From positions 2,914,001-2,978,000 of the forward strand of contig NZ_CP086322.1 of assembly GCF_023277745.1 (NCBI RefSeq): DNA of 64,000 bases, written 5' to 3'. Numbering within the stretch: the first letter of the stretch is position 1; each line of letters begins with the position of its first letter. The stretch comes from Streptomyces halobius. Lineage in GTDB: Bacteria; Actinomycetota; Actinomycetes; Streptomycetales; Streptomycetaceae. The notes under the pieces were generated by a model. That model searched no databases. It saw only the letters and a program-made list of their open reading frames with translations, and was not told where the DNA came from. A program made the translations under genes and the position numbers. Positions 1 to 9,056 of the stretch are shown one piece after another.

Positions 1-24
1 GCCCCGGGGACGGCTCCCCGGGGC
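1..24 (-). terminator. Rho-independent-type hairpin after hflX
   Basis: A perfect 10-bp inverted repeat (GCCCCGGGGA / TCCCCGGGGC) with a 4-nt loop lies 32 bp beyond the hflX stop codon. The downstream side lies outside the window, so a U-tract cannot be judged. Streptomyces terminators often lack one. Confidence 0.7.
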
Positions 25-56
25 GGGCCTTCGTCGTACGCCGCTGCCGCGGCCGG

Positions 57-1544
57 CTATGCCGCCGGTACGAAGGGCTGGAACTCGGCGGCCAGCTCTT
101 CGTGCACCAGCGCCTTGAGGACCGTGCCGTCCGCGGTGTGCTCCTCGGAGATGACCTCGCCCTCGGCGTGCGCCCGCGAGACCAGGGCGCCCTGGGTGTA
201 GGGCACCAGCGCCTCGATCTCGACCTCGGGGCGCGGCAGTTCCGCGTCGAGCAGGGCGAGCAGCTCGGTCATGCCCTGACCGGTGCGGGCCGAGACCGCG
301 AGGGTGTGCTTCTCCCGCCGGAGCAGGCGCTGCATCACCAGCGGATCGGCGGCGTCGGCCTTGTTGACCACCACGATCTCGGGCACGTCCGTCGCGCCCA
401 CCTCGCGGATCACCTCACGCACCGCGGCCAGCTGCTCCTCCGGCACCGGATGGGAGCCGTCGACCACATGCAGGATGAGATCGGAGTCGCCGACCTCCTC
501 CATCGTGGAGCGGAACGCCTCGACGAGGTGGTGCGGGAGGTGCCGGACGAAGCCGACGGTGTCGGCGAGGGTGTAGAGCCGCCCGCTGGGCGTCTCGGCC
601 CGCCGGACGGTCGGGTCCAGGGTGGCGAACAGGGCGTTCTCCACCAGGACGCCGGCGCCGGTGAGGCGGTTGAGCAGGGAGGACTTGCCGGCGTTGGTGT
701 AGCCGACGATCGCGACCGAGGGGACCTTGTTGCGCCGGCGTTCCTGGCGCTTGATGTCCCGGCCGGTCTTCATCTCCGCGATCTCCCGGCGCATCTTCGC
801 CATCTTCTCGCGAATCCGCCGCCGGTCCGTCTCGATCTTGGTCTCACCGGGGCCACGGGTGGCCATACCGCCGCCCGCGGAACCGGAGCCACCGCCACCC
901 ATCTGCCGGGACAGCGACTGACCCCAGCCACGGAGCCTGGGCAGCATGTACTGCATCTGCGCCAGGGAGACCTGCGCCTTGCCCTCCCGGGACTTGGCGT
1001 GCTGGGCGAAGATGTCGAGGATCAGGGCGGTCCGGTCGACCACCTTGACCTTGACGACGTCCTCCAGGTGGATCAGCTGGCCCGGGGAGAGCTCACCGTC
1101 GCACACCACGGTGTCCGCCCCGGATTCGAGCACGATGTCGCGCAGCTCCAGCGCCTTGCCCGAGCCGATGTACGTGGCCGGGTCCGGCTTGTCGCGACGC
1201 TGGATGACGCCGTCGAGGACGACCGCCCCGGCGGTCTCCGCCAGCGCGGCCAGTTCGGCGAGGGAGTTCTCCGCGTCGAGCGCCGTGCCCGTGGTCCATA
1301 CGCCGACGAGCACCACCCGCTCCAGACGGAGCTGCCGGTACTCGACCTCGGTGACGTCTTCGAGCTCGGTGGACAGGCCCGCCACACGGCGCAGCGCCGC
1401 CCGCTCCGTGCGGTCGTACTGGTCGCCGTCACGCTCCCCGTCGATCTCGTGGCTCCAGGCGACGTCCTCTTCCATCAGGGCGTTGGCCCGAAGGCTCTCG
1501 GGGAGGCGCTGGCGGTCCTGCGGAAGGGAAGAAGAGGAGGTCAT
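57..1544 (-). CDS. hflX: GTPase HflX (ribosome-splitting factor)
   Basis: HflX is a GTPase of the Obg-HflX superfamily that binds the large ribosomal subunit and helps split stalled ribosomes under stress. The 495-residue product shows the HflX amino-terminal domain, a glycine-rich linker followed by RGPGETKIETDRRR (residues 230-243), the helical segment after it, and a G domain with G1 GYTNAGKSS (281-289), G3 DTVGF and G4 NKAD. An in-frame open reading extends far upstream, but ATG at 1544 is chosen because the protein there begins MTSSSSLPQDRQ with an AAGGAT ribosome site just upstream, and the longer version has no family similarity. The roughly 70 residues before the conserved core are usual for actinomycete HflX. 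It is followed by a hairpin at the window edge and looks monocistronic. Confidence 0.95.
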   Translation of the reverse strand: MTSSSSLPQDRQRLPESLRANALMEEDVAWSHEIDGERDGDQYDRTERAALRRVAGLSTELEDVTEVEYRQLRLERVVLVGVWTTGTALDAENSLAELAALAETAGAVVLDGVIQRRDKPDPATYIGSGKALELRDIVLESGADTVVCDGELSPGQLIHLEDVVKVKVVDRTALILDIFAQHAKSREGKAQVSLAQMQYMLPRLRGWGQSLSRQMGGGGSGSAGGGMATRGPGETKIETDRRRIREKMAKMRREIAEMKTGRDIKRQERRRNKVPSVAIVGYTNAGKSSLLNRLTGAGVLVENALFATLDPTVRRAETPSGRLYTLADTVGFVRHLPHHLVEAFRSTMEEVGDSDLILHVVDGSHPVPEEQLAAVREVIREVGATDVPEIVVVNKADAADPLVMQRLLRREKHTLAVSARTGQGMTELLALLDAELPRPEVEIEALVPYTQGALVSRAHAEGEVISEEHTADGTVLKALVHEELAAEFQPFVPAA

Positions 1545-1720
1545 TTGATCCTTTGTGTCGTTGGGAAGCCCCTGGGGCCCGGCGGCCCCGGCGGGACTGT
1601 CGATGAGGTGCGGCTTGGATGCTGCGGCCTTCGATGGTGTCAACGTACGGGCCGCGCCGGAGATTCCCGGGTGCCGGCCGGTGTCGACCCGTCGATGGTC
1701 GCACGGCGCGTTACCGGGCG

Positions 1721-3289
1721 TCACGCGGGTTTTCCGGGGTGCGCCCGGGGCGGCGGCGCGGGCGCCGCGGACGGTGGCTGGGACTTCCAGTCCGGGTGTC
1801 CCGGCATCGGCGGGGTCTTCGTGCCGTACAGCCAGCCGTGCAGGAAGCCGGACAGATCCCGGCCGGCGGTCTCCGAGGCCAGCGCGATGAACTCGCGGGT
1901 GCCGGCGGAACCGTCGCGGTGCCGGGCCACCCAGGCGCGTTCGAGGCGGCCGAAGGCGTCCTTGCCGATCTTCTCCCGGAGGGCGTACAGGATCAGCGCG
2001 CTGCCGTCGTAGACGATCGGACGGAAGATGCTGATCTTCTTGCCGGGGTCGGACGGCTTGGGCCGCGCGGGCGGGCCGCCGTCCGCGCGCCAGCGGTCCG
2101 AGTACTCGTACGCCCGGCGCAGCCGTGCCTCCATGGAGCCGCGGCTGTCGCCCTTCTCGTTCGTGTAGAGCATCTCGTACCAGGTGGCGTGCGACTCGCT
2201 CAGCCAGAGGTCGGACCAGCGGTGCGGGCTGACGCTGTTGCCGAACCACTGATGGGCCATCTCGTGGACCATCACGGCCTCGACGTACCAGGCGGGCAGC
2301 CGGCGGGAGGTGAACAGTCCCTTCTCGAAGAGCGACAGGGTCTGCGTCTCCAGCTCGAAGCCGGTCTTGGCGTCCGCGATCAGCACCCCGTACGTCTCGA
2401 AGGGGAACCGGCCGAGCCGGCGCTCCAGCCAGGCCATCTGATCCGGCGTCTTGGCGAGCCAGGGCGCGAGGAGGGTGCGGTCGGCGGCGGGTACCACGTC
2501 CCGCAGCGGCAGCCCGTGCGGTCCGCGGTGCCGGAGCACGCTGGACTTCCCGATGGACACCTGGGCCAGCTCGGTGGCCATGGGGTGCGCGGTGCGGTAC
2601 GTCCAGACACGGCGGGTGCCCCGGTCGCGGTGCCCCCGGGACAGGCCGCTGGCGACCGCCGTCAGCTTCCGGGGCGTGGTGATGCGGAAGGTGAAGAGCG
2701 CCTTGTCGGAGGGGTGGTCGTTGCAGGGGAAGACGCGGTGCGCGGCGTCGGCCTGGTTGGCCATCGCCAGCCCGTCGACGGTCCGGAGCCAGCCGCCGTC
2801 GTTCCTGCCGCGCGGGTCGCTGGTGTGCCGGATGACGATCCGCAGCTCCCGGTCGGGGACGACCGGGATGACCGGGGTGACGACCAGGTCCTCGCCGTGC
2901 CGGGCGTGCTCGGCGGGCAGGCCGTCGACCTGGACGGACTGGACGGTGCCGCGGTCGAAGTCGAGGTTGAGGTGGTCGAGTGAGGCGGTGGCGCGGGCGG
3001 TGATCTCCGTGACGGCGGTCATCGGACGGTCGTTGCGGCCCGGGTAGTCCAGGGCGATGTCGTAGGACAGGACGTCATAGCCGGGGTTGCCGAGGGTGGG
3101 GAAGAGACGGTCGCCGATACCGCGCGGGCCCGGGGAGGCGGGCACGGCAGCGCCGAGCGTGGTGAGGGCCGCGAGCCCCGCCGCGAGGGCCCGCCGGGCG
3201 GCCCGGGGCGGGGTCCGGCGGCGTGGGCGGTGGAGCCGGTCTCGGGCGGCGTCGGGTTCACGGGACGGGCGGCGCAAGGGAAGCGACAT
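1721..3289 (-). CDS. secreted M1 family zinc metallopeptidase
   Basis: This is a zinc aminopeptidase of the M1 (gluzincin) family, predicted to be exported. The 522-residue protein carries the zinc site HEMAHQWFG with His342 and His346 and the third ligand Glu365 in WLSE. The substrate-side motif is TGFELETQT, in place of the classic GAMEN. The amino terminus is arginine-rich and followed by an alanine/leucine hydrophobic stretch ending near AAVPASPG, compatible with a Sec or Tat signal peptide. The length is short for M1: only the amino-terminal beta-saddle and the catalytic domain are present, without the ERAP1-like carboxy domain. This is common for the Streptomyces secreted type. Start ATG 3289 is the first codon of the signal peptide. 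Physiological substrates cannot be told from sequence. Confidence 0.9.
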   Translation of the reverse strand: MSLPLRRPSREPDAARDRLHRPRRRTPPRAARRALAAGLAALTTLGAAVPASPGPRGIGDRLFPTLGNPGYDVLSYDIALDYPGRNDRPMTAVTEITARATASLDHLNLDFDRGTVQSVQVDGLPAEHARHGEDLVVTPVIPVVPDRELRIVIRHTSDPRGRNDGGWLRTVDGLAMANQADAAHRVFPCNDHPSDKALFTFRITTPRKLTAVASGLSRGHRDRGTRRVWTYRTAHPMATELAQVSIGKSSVLRHRGPHGLPLRDVVPAADRTLLAPWLAKTPDQMAWLERRLGRFPFETYGVLIADAKTGFELETQTLSLFEKGLFTSRRLPAWYVEAVMVHEMAHQWFGNSVSPHRWSDLWLSESHATWYEMLYTNEKGDSRGSMEARLRRAYEYSDRWRADGGPPARPKPSDPGKKISIFRPIVYDGSALILYALREKIGKDAFGRLERAWVARHRDGSAGTREFIALASETAGRDLSGFLHGWLYGTKTPPMPGHPDWKSQPPSAAPAPPPRAHPGKPA

Positions 3290-3390
3290 GGGCTACCGCT
3301 ATCAGCGCGGCCCCCTCCCCCGTGGGTGGCACGGCACGACGGCACCCGAACGGGCACCGGATCATACGTCCGGCTTACGTCCGCGTCCGG

Positions 3391-5592
3391 CTACGGGCGC
3401 AGCGCGGCGGCCGGTCTGGCCCGGCCCGCCCGCAACACGTCGAAGACGCCCGGCACTTGGCGCATCGCCCGCATCAGGGACGGCAGCCCGCCGGCGTCGG
3501 GCAGCTGCAGCGTGTAGGTGTGCCGCACCCGCTGCTCGTGCGGGGGTTCGACGGCGGCGGACACCACGGCGGCGCCCTGGGCGGCGATCGCCTCGGTGAG
3601 ATCGGCCAGGAGGTGGGGCCGGCTGAACGCCTCGGCGAGGAGGGTCACCCGGCAGCCCTGCCCGGTGCGGCCGGTGCCCCGCCAGCGCACCCCGACCGGC
3701 TGCCGGCCGGTCGCCGCCATCCGCGCCACCACGGGGCACAGGGCGCGGTGCACGGTGACCGTGCCGCCCCGTACGGCGAACCCGGTGACGCTGTCCGGCG
3801 GCACCGGGGTGCAGCAGCCCGCCAGCCGGACCGCCGCGCCGGGCAGGTCCGCCACGGCGAGGGCGGACGCCGGGGTGGCCTCGGGCGGGTGGTGCGCGGA
3901 CACGTCGGCGGGCGGCGCGGCCGGTGCCTCCCGGGGCCCGGCGGGCGGGCCGCCGGCCTCCTCCGGCTCCGACAGCCGCCGGGAGATGGCGAGCCGGGCG
4001 GCCGGCGTACGGGCGTGGTCGAGCCACTCCGGGGAGGGGCCGGTCGCCGGGTCCGGGGACATCAGCAGATGCAGGCTGTCGCCGTCGTGCAGGACGGTGG
4101 AGAGGGTCGCGAGGCGGCCGTTGACGCGGGCGCCGATGCAGCAGTGTGCCGCCTCGCCGTGCCGCGCGTACGCGGCGTCCACACAACTCGCCCCGGCGGG
4201 CAGCCCTATGGCGCCGCCCGTGGCCCCCGTGGCCCGGCCGTCCGGCCCGTCCGACGGCTCGTCGGCGCAGAAGACGGTGATCTCCCGGTCCTGCGCGAGA
4301 TCGTCCCGCAGGGAGGTCCAGAACGTGTCCGGATCGGGGGTCGTCCGCTGCCATTCCAGCAGCCGGGAGAGCCAGCCGGGGCGGGTGGGGTCGGCCCGCT
4401 CCCCCTCGGGCGCGTCGCCCCCGTCCACGGGCGCGTAGGGATTGCCCAGCGCGATGACCCCGGCCTCCGCGACCCGGTGCATCTGATGCGTCCGGATCAG
4501 TGTCTCGGCGATCTCCCCGGACTCGTCGGTGACCGCGGTGTGCAGCGACTGGTAGAGGTTGAACTTGGGGGACGCGATGAAGTCCTTGAACTGGGAGACG
4601 ACCGGGGTGAAGCAGGTGTGCAGCTCCCCCAGGACCGCATAGCAGTCGGCGTCCTCCGCGACGAGGACCAGCAGCCGTCCCAGGTCCGCGCCGGTCACCT
4701 CGCCGCGCCCCAGCAGGACGCGGTGCACGGACACCAAGTGCCGGGGGACGACGCGGACTTCGGCGCCGATCCGGGCCTCGTCCAGAATCGTGCGCACCCG
4801 GTCGGCGAGGGCGGCCAGCGGATCGGGGCGCTGCCGGCCGAGGGCGGCCCGCTCCCGCACGAGGCGGCGGGTGGCGGCGTACTCCTCCGGGTGCAGGATC
4901 TCGAAGACCAGGTCCTCCAGCTCGCTCTTCAGCGCCTGGACGCCGAGGCGTTCGGCGAGCGGGATCAGCACGTCCCGGGTCACCTTGGCGATCCGGGCCT
5001 GCTTCTCGGGGCGCATCACGCCCAGCGTGCGCATGTTGTGCAGCCGGTCGGCGAGCTTGATGGACATCACCCGGACGTCGTTGCCGGTGGCGACCAGCAT
5101 CTTGCGGAAGGTCTCCGGCTCGGCGGCCGCGCCGTAGTCGACCTTCTCCAGCTTGGTCACCCCGTCGACGAGATAACAGACCTCCGCGCCGAACTCCGCC
5201 CGCACCTGATCGAGTGTCACTTCCGTGTCCTCGACGGTGTCGTGCAGCAGCGAGGCGGTCAACGTAGTGGTCTCCGCGCCCAGTTCGGCGAGGATCAGGG
5301 TGACCGCGAGCGGGTGGGTGATGTACGGCTCGCCGCTCTTGCGCATCTGGCCGCGGTGCGAGGACTCCGCCAGGACGTACGCCTTGCTCAGGATGTCCAG
5401 GTCGGCGTCGGGGTGGTGGTGGCGGTGCACCTTGGCGACATGTTCCAGGGCGTCCGGGAGGCCGTCGCGGGGGGCCGCGCCGAGCAGCGCGGCGCGCCCG
5501 ATCCGACGCAGCCCCCGAAGCTCCAGCCGGGGGCGGCCGCGCCTGCGGCCCGCTGCTTCAGGGTTACGAGGGTTCGAGGCCTCTGCGCTCAT
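3391..5592 (-). CDS. rshA: RelA/SpoT homologue RshA, hydrolase-competent, synthetase probably degenerate
   Basis: RelA/SpoT proteins make and degrade the alarmone (p)ppGpp. The order in this 733-residue protein is HD hydrolase domain (about 60-210), synthetase-like domain (about 260-400), TGS domain (about 460-530), a Cys-rich zinc-finger-like segment (GCCTPVPPDS...HRALCP) and a carboxy-terminal ACT domain. Hydrolase residues are visible: His93, His117-Asp118 with Glu121-Asp122 (HDTVEDT) and Asn186 (DRLHNMRT). The synthetase half is eroded: the usual basic GRxKxxxSIxxK stretch reads VVPRHLVSVHRV, the metal-binding Asp motif is absent, and PKxNGYQSLHT is PKFNLYQSLHT. I infer a protein that mainly hydrolyses or senses. 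Position next to dapF and hflX matches S. coelicolor rshA, as I remember it, not its main relA. Start ATG 5592 has GGAGGTG upstream; an earlier in-frame ATG has none. Confidence 0.88.
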   Translation of the reverse strand: MSAEASNPRNPEAAGRRRGRPRLELRGLRRIGRAALLGAAPRDGLPDALEHVAKVHRHHHPDADLDILSKAYVLAESSHRGQMRKSGEPYITHPLAVTLILAELGAETTTLTASLLHDTVEDTEVTLDQVRAEFGAEVCYLVDGVTKLEKVDYGAAAEPETFRKMLVATGNDVRVMSIKLADRLHNMRTLGVMRPEKQARIAKVTRDVLIPLAERLGVQALKSELEDLVFEILHPEEYAATRRLVRERAALGRQRPDPLAALADRVRTILDEARIGAEVRVVPRHLVSVHRVLLGRGEVTGADLGRLLVLVAEDADCYAVLGELHTCFTPVVSQFKDFIASPKFNLYQSLHTAVTDESGEIAETLIRTHQMHRVAEAGVIALGNPYAPVDGGDAPEGERADPTRPGWLSRLLEWQRTTPDPDTFWTSLRDDLAQDREITVFCADEPSDGPDGRATGATGGAIGLPAGASCVDAAYARHGEAAHCCIGARVNGRLATLSTVLHDGDSLHLLMSPDPATGPSPEWLDHARTPAARLAISRRLSEPEEAGGPPAGPREAPAAPPADVSAHHPPEATPASALAVADLPGAAVRLAGCCTPVPPDSVTGFAVRGGTVTVHRALCPVVARMAATGRQPVGVRWRGTGRTGQGCRVTLLAEAFSRPHLLADLTEAIAAQGAAVVSAAVEPPHEQRVRHTYTLQLPDAGGLPSLMRAMRQVPGVFDVLRAGRARPAAALRP

Positions 5593-5778
5593 GGGCACCT
5601 CCGGCAGCGTCGACCGGCGGTGGACGCCGTTCAGTCGGACGTCCGAGCCGGTGATTGATGCTATCGAGCCCATCACGCAGCGCTGTCCGCCTCTCGCCCA
5701 GCGTGAAACGGATCACCCATTCGAGCGAATCTCACGGCCGGAGCCGTATCCCGCGCGTCCCCACAACGGGGGACACCG

Positions 5779-6654
5779 TCAGGCGAGCGCCTCCGCCGCC
5801 CACGCGGGATCGAAGGTGCCCTCGGCGACGATCACGGCCGGCCCGGTCATCTCCACCGTTCCGTCGGGCTGCTCGGTGATCGACAGGCTGCCGCCGAGCA
5901 CATCGACGGTGTACGTGACCGGCGTTCCGGTCACGGCCGGGTCCGCGCCGTCCCTGCGGGCGGTGGCGACCGCGACCGCGCAGGCACCAGTACCACAGGA
6001 CCGGGTCTCGCCGGAGCCGCGCTCGTGCACCCGCATCGCCACATGGCGCGGGCCGCGGTCCACGACGAACTCGATGTTCACGCCGTCCGGATAAACCCCC
6101 GCTGGGCTGAACGGCGGCACGGCGCGCAGCTCACCGGCGTGGTCCAGATCCTCGACGAACGCGACGGCGTGCGGATTGCCCATGTTCACGTTGCGGGCGG
6201 GCCAGCTGCGTCCGCCGACGGTGACGACGACGCTCTCCTCGGGAAGCTCGGCGCGTCCCATCGAGACCGTGACCTCGCCGGTCTTGGCGAGATGGACCCG
6301 TCGTACGCCGGCACGGGTGGCGATGGCGAGATCGCCCGCCTCGACCAGCCCGGCGTGCAGCAGGTAGCGCGCGAAGACGCGGACGCCGTTGCCGCACATC
6401 TCGGCGACCGAACCGTCGCCGTTGCGGTAGTCCATGAACCATTCGGTCTCGTCGGCCATCGCGTGTGCCTCGGGGTGCGCGGCGGACCGTACGACCCGCA
6501 GCACGCCGTCGCCGCCGAGACCGGCCCGCCGGTCGCAGATCCGGGCGACCGCGGCCGCGGGCAGATCGAGCCGCCCGTCCGGGTCGGGGACGATCACGAA
6601 GTCGTTCTCGGTGCCGTGGCCCTTGAGGAAGGCGATGCGCGGAGGGTTGCTCAC
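5779..6654 (-). CDS. dapF: diaminopimelate epimerase
   Basis: DapF interconverts LL- and meso-diaminopimelate, the last step before meso-DAP in the lysine and peptidoglycan route (Streptomyces cell walls use the LL form). The 291-residue protein has both catalytic cysteines in their family contexts: Cys87 in AEMCGNGVRVFARY and Cys220 in SGETRSCGTGACA, with the two-fold symmetric fold implied. The start is GTG 6654 because the family begins at the strand KGHGTENDFVI directly after it; the further upstream in-frame region is arginine/alanine-rich and unlike DapF. It lies between rshA and a small membrane protein gene, all on the same strand with spacers of about 85-190 bp, so cotranscription is possible but not evident. 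Confidence 0.95.
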   Translation of the reverse strand: MSNPPRIAFLKGHGTENDFVIVPDPDGRLDLPAAAVARICDRRAGLGGDGVLRVVRSAAHPEAHAMADETEWFMDYRNGDGSVAEMCGNGVRVFARYLLHAGLVEAGDLAIATRAGVRRVHLAKTGEVTVSMGRAELPEESVVVTVGGRSWPARNVNMGNPHAVAFVEDLDHAGELRAVPPFSPAGVYPDGVNIEFVVDRGPRHVAMRVHERGSGETRSCGTGACAVAVATARRDGADPAVTGTPVTYTVDVLGGSLSITEQPDGTVEMTGPAVIVAEGTFDPAWAAEALA

Positions 6655-6739
6655 CCCTGAATCGTACGGGTCCGGTCCGGGAACCCGCGAAGCCGGGGAC
6701 GCGGCGGACGTCCGGCCTCGGAGCGCGCGGGCGCGCACG

Positions 6740-7306
6740 TCAGCGCAGCCGGGCCACCCGCCAGATCGCGAGGGCGACCGGCACCACCACCAGCGAGGTG
6801 TACATCAGCACCACCCGCCAGCTCGCGCGCCGCCCGGAACCGCGCGCCGGCAGTCCCGGCCAGGTGTACCCGACGCGGCGGGCGGCCATCATGCCCCACC
6901 CCGCCGCGCAGCAGCACAACAGCAGCCCGAGCATCGCGATCACCGCGCCCCCGTCGCCGCCGAACTCGAAGGCGAGGGGGAAGGCGAACATCAGCGAACC
7001 GACGGCGGCGAGCACGACGATCGGCGCGAGCTGCCACAGGCGCAGCCGACGCGGCGGCCGGAGCTCCCGGAAGGACTCGCCGCCCTCGGCGGGCCGGTCG
7101 GGGTCCGCCTCGGGGCCGTCCGAGTCGTCCAGGGCGCGGTCGGTGTCGTCCAGGTCCGCCGGCTCGGCGAGCGGGGCGGAGGACATGGTGTCGGGAGCGT
7201 CCGGGGTGTCCGGACCATCCTGGGGCACCGGGGCCGGGGGAGCGGAGTCCGCTGTGTCCCGGTCCGGTTGCTGCGCTCTGTTGCGAGGGCCGGCCTCCAT
7301 TGCCAC
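6740..7306 (-). CDS. hypothetical membrane protein with acidic proline-rich N-terminus
   Basis: I do not recognise a named family. The 188-residue protein has about 80 residues of hydrophilic, Asp/Pro/Ala-rich sequence, then a Pro/Arg hinge (LRPPRRLRLW), three hydrophobic segments (about residues 92-112, 120-140 and 165-185) and a basic end. It is probably an inner-membrane protein with a disordered cytoplasmic amino-terminal tail. GTG 7306 is taken as start, with GGGGAGG four bases upstream; an ATG two codons later (7300) is equally possible. It lies between miaA and dapF on the same strand; nothing in the sequence links it functionally to either. Confidence 0.7.
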   Translation of the reverse strand: MAMEAGPRNRAQQPDRDTADSAPPAPVPQDGPDTPDAPDTMSSAPLAEPADLDDTDRALDDSDGPEADPDRPAEGGESFRELRPPRRLRLWQLAPIVVLAAVGSLMFAFPLAFEFGGDGGAVIAMLGLLLCCCAAGWGMMAARRVGYTWPGLPARGSGRRASWRVVLMYTSLVVVPVALAIWRVARLR

Positions 7307-7408
7307 GCGCCCTCCCCACTGCAGATTGCACGCCTCGATCGAAGGTCGATGATGACACGCCCTCAGGGCCCCGGATGACGGCCGGAGCGTCCCGATGCCA
7401 TGACGTGA

Positions 7409-8347
7409 TCAGGCTGTGACCGGTCGTTCGAGCAACGCCAGCGCGAGCCGTGGAAGTTCCGCCCGGCGGTCGGCGGCGCCGCTGAGCCAGTGGACCCGGG
7501 GGTCCCGGCGGAACCACGAGTCCTGACGGCGCGCGAAGCGCTTGGTGGCGCGCACCGTCTCGTCACGCGCCTCCTGCTCGGTGCACCCCCCCGCCAGCTG
7601 GGCGAGCACCTGCTGGTAGCCGAGCGCCCGGGACGCCGTACGGCCCTCGCGCAGCCCTTCGGCCTCCAGCCGGCGCACCTCGTCGACCAGGCCCGCCTCC
7701 CACATCCGGTCGACCCGCCGCGCGATCCGCTCGTCGAGCTCGGGGCGCTCGACGTCCACCCCGATCTGCAGGGTGTCGTAGACCGCTTCGTGGCCGGGGA
7801 GGTTCGCGGTGAACGGGCGGCCGGTGATCTCGATGACCTCCAGGGCGCGCACGATGCGCCGGCCGTTGCCGGCCAGGATGGCGCGGCCGGCCTCGGGGTC
7901 GGCGGCGGCCAGCCGGGCGTGCAGGGCGCCGCTGCCGTGTTCCGCCAGCTCGGCCTCCAGGCGGGCGCGGACGTCCGGATCGGTGCCGGGGAAGTCGAGG
8001 GCGTCGAGGGCGCCGCGTACGTACAGTCCGGAGCCGCCCACCAGGACCGGGGTGCGGCCCTCGGCGAGCAGCCGGTCGATCTCGGCGCGGGCGAGCTTCT
8101 GGTACTCGGCGACGCTGGCCGCCCGCGTCACGTCCCAGACGTCGAGCAGCCGGTGCGGGACGCCCTGCCGCTCCTCGGGGGTGAGCTTGGCGGTGCCGAT
8201 GTCCATGCCGCGGTAGAGCTGCATGGAGTCGGCGTTGATGACCTCGCCGTCCAGGTGCTGGGCGAGGGCGACGCCCAGGTCCGACTTTCCGGCCGCGGTG
8301 GGGCCGACGACAGCGATGACCCGCGGAGCGGGAGCGGCGGTGTTCAC
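7409..8347 (-). CDS. miaA: tRNA dimethylallyltransferase
   Basis: MiaA transfers the dimethylallyl group to N6 of A37 in tRNAs reading UNN codons; MiaB, encoded 1.5 kb away, then methylthiolates the product. The 312-residue protein starts with the P-loop GPTAAGKSDLG (about residues 13-23) followed by the family signature DSMQLYRGMDIGTAKLT, and later GTDPDVRARLE and the R/K-rich tRNA-binding end QDSWFRRDPRVHWL. Length is normal. GTG 8347 is used because VNTAAPAPRVIAVVGPTAAG gives the standard distance from start to P-loop; upstream in-frame sequence is low-complexity Arg/Pro. In actinomycetes miaA, dapF and hflX commonly cluster, as here. Confidence 0.96.
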   Translation of the reverse strand: MNTAAPAPRVIAVVGPTAAGKSDLGVALAQHLDGEVINADSMQLYRGMDIGTAKLTPEERQGVPHRLLDVWDVTRAASVAEYQKLARAEIDRLLAEGRTPVLVGGSGLYVRGALDALDFPGTDPDVRARLEAELAEHGSGALHARLAAADPEAGRAILAGNGRRIVRALEVIEITGRPFTANLPGHEAVYDTLQIGVDVERPELDERIARRVDRMWEAGLVDEVRRLEAEGLREGRTASRALGYQQVLAQLAGGCTEQEARDETVRATKRFARRQDSWFRRDPRVHWLSGAADRRAELPRLALALLERPVTA

Positions 8348-8526
8348 CCCGTCAGTCTCGCAAACATCACGCCCCCTCTCGAACGAGCGACGTGACGGGC
8401 TACAGGTGAGGTCGTTGCCTGTTGCGAGATCCCGTGAGCCGGTGCAGGACCGGCGCCCGTGGGCGGCGCAATGGGACGCTCCGGGCGGCGCGGGATTTCG
8501 CCCGGACGAGGAGTGTAGGAGAAGTG

Positions 8527-8895
8527 ATGGGCGTGTTTTCGCGGTTTCGCCGTCGTAAGGACGAGGCGCTGACGGAGGAGGCCTCCGCGGCTGCCGTGAC
8601 GGCGGAGCCGGAGGCTCCCGAGCCGGGTGCGTCGGCCGGCGCTGCCGAGGACACCGGAGGTACGGCCGAGGACACCGCGGGTACGGCGGCGTCCTCCGAG
8701 GGCGCGACGGTCCCGGAGGCGGCGGATACCGGGGCCGATACCGGGAGCGATGAGCCGGACACCGATCAGGACGGTGCGGCGGCCGGGCAGGACGCGCCGT
8801 GTGCCGAGGCGGCCGCCGAGGGCCCGGGGATTCCCCGGCAGAAGTCCGGGGGAACGGCGGCGGGCAGCGAGGCGGGGGAGGGCGCCCGGAAGTAG
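8527..8895 (+). CDS. small acidic hypothetical protein
   Basis: This 122-residue protein begins with a short basic head (MGVFSRFRRRKDE) and continues as a low-complexity Ala/Glu/Asp/Gly/Thr tail without hydrophobic core, so it is likely disordered. ATG 8527 has a TAGGAGAAG ribosome site. Similar proteins with an MGxFSRFRRRK head sit beside miaA in other Streptomyces, as I recall, where they have been labelled loosely as gliding-motility-like. That label is not supported by anything visible. It is divergent from miaA and convergent with the dioxygenase-like gene. The conserved basic head is the only part likely to be under strong constraint. Confidence 0.6.
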   Translation: MGVFSRFRRRKDEALTEEASAAAVTAEPEAPEPGASAGAAEDTGGTAEDTAGTAASSEGATVPEAADTGADTGSDEPDTDQDGAAAGQDAPCAEAAAEGPGIPRQKSGGTAAGSEAGEGARK

Positions 8896-9018
8896 CCCAC
8901 CGGCCGGACGGCGGACGGCGGCGGCCTCGGGGTGCGGAGCCTCGCGGTCGCCGCCGTACGTCCGTGCCGTACGTCCGGGGCCCGGACCCTCGGCCGCAGG
9001 CCCCATGAGCGACGGCCC

Positions 9019-9056
9019 TCAGGACCAGATCGCCACTCCTAGGACCAGGTCGCCAC
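9019..9056. repeat. tandem copy of a gene 3' end including the stop
   Basis: Positions 9039-9056, the last codons and stop of the extradiol-dioxygenase-like gene, are repeated at 9019-9036 with two mismatches. Both copies read as -VA[T/I]WS-stop on the minus strand. The period is 20 bp. Confidence 0.7.

Noticed and set aside
3223..5658. 811-codon plus-strand frame opposite rshA
   Set aside because: Repetitive Gly/Arg/Asp/His composition, no motifs. rshA on the minus strand carries HD, TGS and ACT signatures.
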